Assembly: GCF_001431535.1 (NCBI RefSeq)
Contig: NZ_LDJK01000062.1
Location: forward strand, 1 to 50,156
DNA length: 50,156 bases
From: Stenotrophomonas chelatiphaga
GTDB lineage: Bacteria > Pseudomonadota > Gammaproteobacteria > Xanthomonadales > Xanthomonadaceae
Direction of reading: 5' to 3'
How positions within the stretch are numbered: the stretch's first letter is position 1; every line of letters begins with the position of its first letter. Of this stretch, positions 43,460 through 50,156 are shown one piece after another. A program made the position numbers and the translations under genes. The notes under the pieces are model-generated. The model was not told the DNA's origin and made no database searches. It saw only the letters and a program-made list of their open reading frames with translations.

Positions 43460-43548
43460 CCCGCCTCTTGCGTTTCACCTTCACAACGCGTGGCAGAGTT
43501 CCGGCCCTCCTGGCCGCAATGAGCCCGACGACCTACATAGAGTTCTTC

Positions 43549-43977
43549 ATGAGCACTTTCACCGCTAAGAACGAGACCGTCCAGCGCGACTGGTACCTCG
43601 TTGACGCCGAGGGCAAGACCCTGGGCCGTCTCTGCACCGAGCTGGCCCGCCGTCTGCGTGGCAAGCACAAGCCGGTCTACACCCCGCACGTTGATACCGG
43701 CGACTACCTGGTCGTCATCAATGCAGAAAAGATTGTCGTCACCGGCAAGAAGCTGCAGGACAAGATGTATCACCGTTTCACCGGTTACATCGGCAACCTG
43801 AAGACCGAATCCCTGGCCCAGGCGCTTGAGCGCCACCCGGAGCGCGTGATCGAGATCGCCGTGAAGGGCATGCTGCCGAAGGGTCCGCTGGGTCGCCAGA
43901 TGTACCGCAAGCTCAAGGTCTACGCAGGCACTGAGCATCCGCACGCCGCACAGCAGCCGCAGGTTCTGGATATCTAA
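43549..43977 (+). CDS. rplM: 50S ribosomal protein L13
   Basis: The 142-residue protein is full length and typical: [54 protein letters not shown], and [23 protein letters not shown]. It is an early assembly protein of the large subunit. The first ATG of the open frame at 43468 would add 27 residues not seen in L13, so 43549 is used. rpsI follows two bases after its stop. Confidence 0.98.
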   Translation: MSTFTAKNETVQRDWYLVDAEGKTLGRLCTELARRLRGKHKPVYTPHVDTGDYLVVINAEKIVVTGKKLQDKMYHRFTGYIGNLKTESLAQALERHPERVIEIAVKGMLPKGPLGRQMYRKLKVYAGTEHPHAAQQPQVLDI

Positions 43978-43979
43978 TC

Positions 43980-44372
43980 ATGGCTATCACTCAAAACTAC
44001 GGCACTGGCCGCCGCAAGTCCTCCACTGCCCGCGTGTTCCTGCGCAAGGGCTCTGGCAAGATCACCGTCAATGGTCGTCCGCTGGACGAGTTCTTCGGTC
44101 GTGAGACTGCGCGCATGATCGTGCGCCAGCCGCTCGAGCTGACCAAGAACACCGAAAGCTTCGACATCCTGGTCACCGCCGCTGGCGGCGGCACCACCGG
44201 CCAGGCCGGTGCGATCCGCCTGGGCATCGCCCGCGCGCTGGTCGAGTACGACGAAACCCTGAAGTCCGAGCTGCGCAAGGCTGGCTTCATGACCCGTGAC
44301 GCCCGTGAAGTCGAGCGTAAGAAGGTCGGTCTGCACAAGGCACGTCGCGCTACGCAGTTCTCCAAGCGCTGA
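43980..44372 (+). CDS. rpsI: 30S ribosomal protein S9
   Basis: The 130-residue protein has the S9 signature [32 protein letters not shown] and the C-terminal [14 protein letters not shown] that reaches the decoding centre, with the universally conserved terminal Lys-Arg. It is translationally linked to rplM, two bases upstream, and the operon ends at the terminator at 44395. Confidence 0.98.
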   Translation: MAITQNYGTGRRKSSTARVFLRKGSGKITVNGRPLDEFFGRETARMIVRQPLELTKNTESFDILVTAAGGGTTGQAGAIRLGIARALVEYDETLKSELRKAGFMTRDAREVERKKVGLHKARRATQFSKR

Positions 44373-44394
44373 TCGACTGCGCCAGCAGAACAAG

Positions 44395-44424
44395 AAAAGC
44401 CCGGCTTTCGCCGGGCTTTTTTTT
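44395..44424 (+). terminator. Intrinsic terminator of rplM-rpsI
   Basis: AAAAGCCCGGC and GCCGGGCTTTT form an 11-bp stem with a TTTC loop, followed by more T. It is a standard Rho-independent terminator 22 bases after the rpsI stop. Confidence 0.95.
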
Positions 44425-44442
44425 GTTCCGCTGGGCGCCGTT

Positions 44443-44577
44443 GGCGCGCCCCCGTCAACAAGAAGGGGGCTTTTCTCCAGATGTGCACTCGTGGCTGCAG
44501 GGCAGTGTGGGCCTGCTCTCCAAGGGCGCAGAATTTTCACTGGAGTGGAGCCCCCTTGTTGTTCAAGGGCGCGCGCC
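44443..44577. repeat. Long imperfect inverted repeat with 38-base arms
   Basis: The arms lie at 44443-44480 and 44540-44577, separated by 59 bases. The right arm, read on the minus strand, begins GGCGCGCGCCC and continues AACAACAAGGGGGCT and CTCCAG; the left arm has GGCGCGCCCCC, AACAAGAAGGGGGCT and CTCCAG, so most positions pair. The centre also contains a smaller GCAGG/CCTGC hairpin. No open frame of substance and no target-site duplication are obvious. It could be a non-autonomous mobile element, a processed RNA or a composite structure. Confidence 0.75.
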
Positions 44578-44610
44578 GACAGGCGGGGGGATAAGGTGAC
44601 GTGCGCGACC

Positions 44611-44662
44611 AAACAAAAAGAAAAAGGCCTGATCTTTCGATCAGGCCTTTTTCTTTTTGTTT
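44611..44662. terminator. Bidirectional terminator after tRNA-Gln, perfect 24-bp stem
   Basis: The arms (44611-44634 and 44639-44662) are exact complements, containing A-rich AAAAAGAAAAAGGCCTGATC-type sequence, around a TTTC loop. On the minus strand the stem starts at the very end of the tRNA-Gln CCA and finishes in a T-rich run, so it should terminate the two-tRNA transcript. Confidence 0.9.
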
Positions 44663-44736
44663 GGCTGCCCCGGATGGATTCGAACCACCGAATGCCTGAG
44701 TCAGAGTCAGGTGCCTTACCGCTTGGCGACGGGGCA
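44662..44736 (-). tRNA. tRNA-Gln (CUG)
   Basis: The minus-strand sequence folds as a 75-nucleotide tRNA. The acceptor stem is TGCCCCG/CGGGGCA, followed by discriminator G and an encoded CCA. The T-loop contains GGTTCGAATCC, and the anticodon arm CCTGA/TCAGG has loop CTCTGAC, giving anticodon CTG. It follows tRNA-Met by 51 bases on the same strand and is followed at once by the terminator. Confidence 0.97.
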
Positions 44737-44787
44737 AAATAGGTGAAGCAATTGTCTCACTTTCCAAGTCGAAAACCAACCTCGACA

Positions 44788-44864
44788 TGGTGGCTATGGG
44801 TGGACTCGAACCACCGACCCCAGCATTATGAGTGCTGTGCTCTAACCGGCTGAGCTACATAGCC
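44788..44864 (-). tRNA. tRNA-Met (CAU), elongator type
   Basis: The 77-nucleotide gene begins GGCTATGTAGCTCAG, has anticodon arm CAGCA/TGCTG with loop CTCATAA (anticodon CAT), T-loop GGTTCGAGTCC, and ends CATAGCC-A-CCA. The fully paired acceptor stem (GGCTATG/CATAGCC) indicates an elongator rather than an initiator tRNA; tRNA-Ile2 with modified CAU is a formal alternative. It is the first gene of a two-tRNA unit. Confidence 0.95.
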
Positions 44865-44879
44865 TTGGGTGAGCCGGCT

Positions 44880-44908
44880 ATTCTGGGCATGTGTACGAAA
44901 CATGTCAA
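44880..44908 (-). promoter_or_regulatory. Promoter of the tRNA-Met-tRNA-Gln unit
   Basis: On the minus strand TTGACA (44903-44908) and CAGAAT (44880-44885) are 17 bases apart, upstream of the tRNA-Met 5' end at 44864. A GC-rich stretch follows, as expected of a stringently controlled discriminator. Confidence 0.75.
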
Positions 44909-44984
44909 TAGTTTTGTGTGCTGCTTGTGGGCCGACAGACGGCATGGGATAGTCCCTGTCAGTAGATTTCTAGGAGTCCGCATC

Positions 44985-45599
44985 GTGATCGATCCGGACG
45001 GCTATCGACCGAACGTCGGCATCGTGTTGATGCGCCAGGACGGTCAGGTGTTCTGGGCACGTCGAGTGCGCCGGGACGGCTGGCAGTTCCCACAGGGCGG
45101 CATGAACACCGATGAGACGCCCGTCGAGGCCATGTATCGTGAACTGCAGGAAGAGACCGGCCTGCTGCCCGAACACGTTGAAGTGCTCGGTGCTACCCCC
45201 GGTTGGCTGCGTTACAAGCTCCCTGCGCGCGCGATCCGCCGCAATGAGCGACAGGTGTGCATCGGCCAGAAGCAGGTCTGGTTTCTGCTGCGCCTGACCG
45301 GTGATGAGTCGCATGTGCAGCTGGACGTGACCGACACGCCGGAGTTCGACAACTGGCGCTGGGTGGATTTCTGGTATCCGGTCGAGCACGTGGTGATGTT
45401 CAAGCGGGGCGTGTACGCGCGTGCGTTGCGCCACCTCGCACCGATGGCGCGGGGCGTCGCCGGCGCCAGCGTGACGCAGATGCCGACGGGGGCGCAGGAA
45501 GCTTGGATGCCAGGACACGCGGCCGGTCATGATCGGCCGCGCAAACGTCCGACCAAGCGGGGGTACTGGCCCAAGAAAGTGCAGGGCGATCCAACCTGA
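44985..45599 (+). CDS. rppH: RNA pyrophosphohydrolase (Nudix)
   Basis: The 204-residue protein starts with the RppH N-terminus [27 protein letters not shown] and contains the Nudix box [23 protein letters not shown]. It removes pyrophosphate from the 5' end of triphosphorylated RNA and triggers decay. The start is GTG at 44985 with TAGGAG ten bases upstream. A basic C-terminal tail of about 45 residues ([15 protein letters not shown]) extends beyond the E. coli protein. It is divergent from the tRNA unit. Confidence 0.95.
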   Translation: MIDPDGYRPNVGIVLMRQDGQVFWARRVRRDGWQFPQGGMNTDETPVEAMYRELQEETGLLPEHVEVLGATPGWLRYKLPARAIRRNERQVCIGQKQVWFLLRLTGDESHVQLDVTDTPEFDNWRWVDFWYPVEHVVMFKRGVYARALRHLAPMARGVAGASVTQMPTGAQEAWMPGHAAGHDRPRKRPTKRGYWPKKVQGDPT

Positions 45600-45624
45600 C
45601 GATCGCTTGAGGCTGAACTTCATC

Positions 45625-45674
45625 GAGAATGATTCAGGTTGTTAATTGACAACCATTCGCGTTTGAAGTGGAAT
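45625..45674 (+). promoter_or_regulatory. Promoter of bfd with a Fur-box-like sequence
   Basis: TTGACA (45646-45651) and TGGAAT (45669-45674), 17 bases apart, form a sigma-70 promoter. Just upstream, GAGAATGATTC (45625-45635) resembles the first half of a Fur box (GATAATGATA-type), and the wider region is loosely symmetric (GAATG...CATTC). Iron regulation fits the bfd product, but the match to the Fur consensus is only partial. Confidence 0.5.
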
Positions 45675-45715
45675 ATCGGCAGGCCAGCATCGGCCTGCCA
45701 GACCTGACCGCCACC

Positions 45716-45925
45716 GTGTACGTCTGTATCTGCAACGGAGTCACCGACCACCAGATCCGCGAAGCCGCGGTGGATGGCTGCATGACGGTGGCCGAACTGA
45801 CGATGCGCACCGGATGTGGCGCCACCTGCGGGTCCTGCCTGGACATGGCGGCCGACCTGCTGGCCAAGGCACGCAACACCCACGATCTGCCCCTGCCGGT
45901 TCTCGGCGGCCTGCAGGCGGCCTGA
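45716..45925 (+). CDS. bfd: Bacterioferritin-associated ferredoxin
   Basis: The 69-residue protein starts VYVCICNGVTDHQIREAA and has CGATCGSC, so the four cysteines of the [2Fe-2S] BFD domain are present. Bfd reduces the iron in bacterioferritin so that it can be released. The GTG at 45716 is favoured because it aligns with the usual Bfd start and lies downstream of the likely transcript start; the longer frame from a GTG at 45668 overlaps the -10 region. Bacterioferritin follows 102 bases downstream. Confidence 0.93.
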   Translation: MYVCICNGVTDHQIREAAVDGCMTVAELTMRTGCGATCGSCLDMAADLLAKARNTHDLPLPVLGGLQAA

Positions 45926-46027
45926 CCATGCGCGCGGCAACGCGCAACTGAGCACGATTCGCGTTCCTTCATCGCCGGCGTAAAGCCGCTACAGTGCCTG
46001 CGTTTTCAGCGTGCAGGAGCACCCCCC

Positions 46028-46498
46028 ATGAAAGGCGACGCCAAAGTCATCCAGTACCTCAACAAGGTGCTGTACAACGAACTGACTGCGATCAACCAGT
46101 ACTTCCTGCACGCCAAGATGCTGAAGAACTGGGGCATCAAGGAACTCGCCGAGCACGAGTACAAGGAATCGATCGAAGAGATGAAGCATGCCGACATGCT
46201 GTCTGATCGCATCCTGTTCCTTGAAGGACTGCCGAACTTCCAGGCGCTGGGCAAGCTGCGCATCGGCGAGAATCCGACGGAAATCCTGCAGTGCGACCTG
46301 GCGCTCGAGAGCGAGGCCGTGGACGTGCTGCGCGAAGCGGTTGCCCATGCCGATTCGGTTGGCGACTACGTCAGCCGCCAGCTGTTCACGAAGATCCTGG
46401 ATTCCGAAGAAGAACATATCGACTGGCTGGAAACCCAGCTGGAACTGATCGGGCGCCTCGGCGAGCCGAAGTACCTGCTGAGCAAGCTGGAAGACTGA
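46028..46498 (+). CDS. bfr: Bacterioferritin
   Basis: The 156-residue four-helix protein has the di-iron ferroxidase ligands ([33 protein letters not shown], where the Met of EEMKHA is the haem ligand; and [16 protein letters not shown]). It stores iron as a 24-mer with haem. GGAGCACCCCCC precedes the ATG. Together with bfd it forms the iron storage and release pair. Confidence 0.97.
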   Translation: MKGDAKVIQYLNKVLYNELTAINQYFLHAKMLKNWGIKELAEHEYKESIEEMKHADMLSDRILFLEGLPNFQALGKLRIGENPTEILQCDLALESEAVDVLREAVAHADSVGDYVSRQLFTKILDSEEEHIDWLETQLELIGRLGEPKYLLSKLED

Positions 46499-46543
46499 GC
46501 GGGGGGCATGGGTGCCGACCCAGGTCGGTACCAGGGGCCGTTC

Positions 46544-48784
<2,241 letters not shown>

Positions 48785-48788
48785 CGGG

Positions 48789-50085
48789 TCAGAGCACCGC
48801 GTTGAGGAAATCGAAATCCAGGTCGCTGCCGGCCGACTGCACCATGTTGCCCTGGATGAAATCCACGCCGCCGACCCACATCGCCGCGGCCGCCTGCGGA
48901 TCCTCGATCTGCTGCCCGATGATCAGCAGGTTGGCACGGTGGGCGACGTCGATCGCCCCGCGCATCTCATCGCGCGTCTGCGGATTGGCGTGGCTGCTGC
49001 TGAAGCGTCCGGCCATGCGCACGAACGACAGCGGCAGCTGGGTCAGCAGGGCATTGGCTTCCGGACCGGGCTCGAACTGGCTCAGGCAGAAGCGCACGCC
49101 CAGCGCGCTCACCCGCATGCAGAACTGCTGCAGGGTGACGGTGTGGATCAGTGCATCGGGCAGGCGTACGTCGATCACCAGCGCACTGCCGTCCAGCCGC
49201 CGCTGCTGCAGCGATTCGATCAGCCAGTCGGCGAAGGCATCACGTGCCAGCGTGCGCAGCGACTGCGATACGAACAGGTGCAGTGGCGGCGTGGCATGCC
49301 GGTAGTGGTCGAGCAGGCCCAGTGCGTGGTCGATGACCTGCTGGTCGAGGTCGGCGATGCGGCCGGCCGCTTCGGCGGCGGGGATCACCTGCCCGGCGGT
49401 CAGCACGCTGCCATCGGCCTGGCGCAGCCGCAGCAGCACCTGGTACTGCGCGTTGCCGCCACCGGCCACCGCGACGATCGGCTGGTAGGCCAGTTCCAGC
49501 TGGCCGTCCAGCATCGCCAGGTGTTCATCGCTGCTGGTCTCTTCGTGCGGGACGAACCCGGCCACGCCGGCGCTCAGCAGGCGTGCCTGCAGCGTGGTGC
49601 GCTCGATCGCCTCCAGCGCGCTGCCCACGTCCGGGAAGCCCGGCGAAAGGGCCGCGAAACCGATCACCCCGCGCAGGTGCACCGACTCGTCATCGCGGAT
49701 CACGAAGGCGCGGGCGGACAGCTGCTCGCGCAGCGACTGCGCGGTGGCGTCCAGCTGCTCTTCGTCCACGCCGCGGGCGAGGGCGAGGAAGCTGTTGTCG
49801 TTCAGGCGTGCCAGCAGGTGCGGCTGCGCCGCTTCGGCCAGGCGCTGGCCGGCCTGCACCATCAGGCGCTCGAAGGCGGCATAGCCGTAGCGTTCGCGCA
49901 GGCCCAGCGCGCTGGCGATTTCGATGAAGAACAGGCCGCCGCGGTCGCGGTGACCGAGTGCGGCAGACAGCTGCTGCAGCAGGTGGTGGCGGGTGGGCAG
50001 CCCGGTTTCCGGATTGTTGAGCAGCGGACCGCCGCGCTCACCGGTCTGCGCAGCGGCCTGCGCGCGCGCGCGCCGGCCGCTGCGC
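48789..50085 (-). CDS. Degenerate GGDEF-EAL protein, N-terminus missing at contig end
   Basis: About 430 residues are visible. The GGDEF-like domain starts NPETGLPTRHHLLQQLSAAL, and its signature is replaced by NDNSF (LARLNDNSF). The EAL-like domain begins LAYQPIVAV, with QVL in place of EAL (YQVLLRL) and SQFEPG where catalytic enzymes have DDFG. Neither catalytic reaction should work, so it is more likely a c-di-GMP or protein-binding regulator; the pattern recalls FimX, a pilus regulator, but that identification is inference. The 5' end is lost: the sequence from 50086 is adapter, so the apparent ATG at 50144 is an artefact. The hybrid kinase follows in the same operon. Confidence 0.85.
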
Positions 50086-50156
50086 CTGCCTCCTATACAC
50101 ATCTCCGGGCCCACGAGACGGACCCCTCCCACGCATGCCGTCATCTGATTAGAAAA
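50086..50156. other. Nextera/Illumina adapter read-through, not genomic
   Basis: CTGCCTCCTATACACATCT (50086-50104) matches the Tn5 mosaic end CTGTCTCTTATACACATCT with two changes. CCGGGCCCACGAGAC follows, as in the Nextera read-2 adapter with one change, then eight bases that would be the index, then a degraded form of the P7 tail with ATGCCGTC intact and a terminal A run. All of it should be trimmed. Confidence 0.95.

Noticed and set aside
50086..50144. Start codon and first ~20 residues of the GGDEF-EAL protein
   Set aside because: They are translated from Nextera adapter sequence.

Overview
The window looks like one whole assembly contig from a high-GC gammaproteobacterium of the family Xanthomonadaceae, most likely Stenotrophomonas. 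Three things point there. A CRP-like regulator at 40565-41254 matches Xanthomonas Clp almost residue for residue as I remember it. Many small palindromes begin GTAG and contain TGACGGCC/GGCCGTCA or TGACGACC/GGTCGTCA arms, as in the SMAG family of S. maltophilia. The gene content (MrpAB fusion, pdh-type operon with separate E1 subunits, speD, rppH, bfd-bfr) also fits. The last ~70 bases are Illumina/Nextera adapter read-through, so the right edge is a contig end.

Layout. 147-5229: an OpgB-like phosphoglycerol transferase, a UbiB-family kinase and a DUF808 membrane protein, followed by a tandem SMAG array. 5515-8962: a GGDEF diguanylate cyclase, an NAD(P)-binding protein, a WYL regulator and a VOC protein. 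9067-12955 (minus strand): a 2-oxoacid dehydrogenase operon, E1alpha-E1beta-tandem SH3 protein-E2. 13327-20760: aromatic amino acid catabolism (tryptophan 2,3-dioxygenase; a MarR regulator divergent from hppD-hmgA), with a POT peptide transporter, a thioredoxin-like lipoprotein and an unknown membrane protein between. 20780-23179: two unrecognised proteins and a CaCA antiporter. 23217-29261: a six-gene Mrp cation/proton antiporter operon in which every gene overlaps the next, preceded by a previously unremarked 36-residue ORF that overlaps the first mrp gene by ATGA.

29495-34318: DUF962 protein, purC, a DnaJ-domain protein, rpe, a GNAT acetyltransferase, a YegS-like lipid kinase and a small lipoprotein. 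34403-39352: trpE-trpG-trpD-trpC and a HAD phosphatase, with a Trp-codon-rich ORF overlapping the trpE start and a second small ORF bridging trpE and trpG. 39377-41254: SMAG elements, a TauE/SafE transporter, an 18-19 bp minisatellite apparently grown from a SMAG tail, and clp. 41404-46498: speD, an SMR exporter, coq7, rplM-rpsI, a large near-palindrome, tRNA-Gln and tRNA-Met, rppH, bfd and bfr. 46544-50085: a hybrid sensor kinase and a catalytically degenerate GGDEF-EAL protein, cut by the contig end.

Most of the window is core metabolism. The less ordinary material lies between genes: coupled leader ORFs before mrpA and trpE, two elements with perfect 26-bp arms placed directly after stop codons, tandem repeats derived from SMAG arms, and the 135-base inverted repeat after rpsI. 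I found no prophage, insertion sequence, CRISPR array or rRNA gene.
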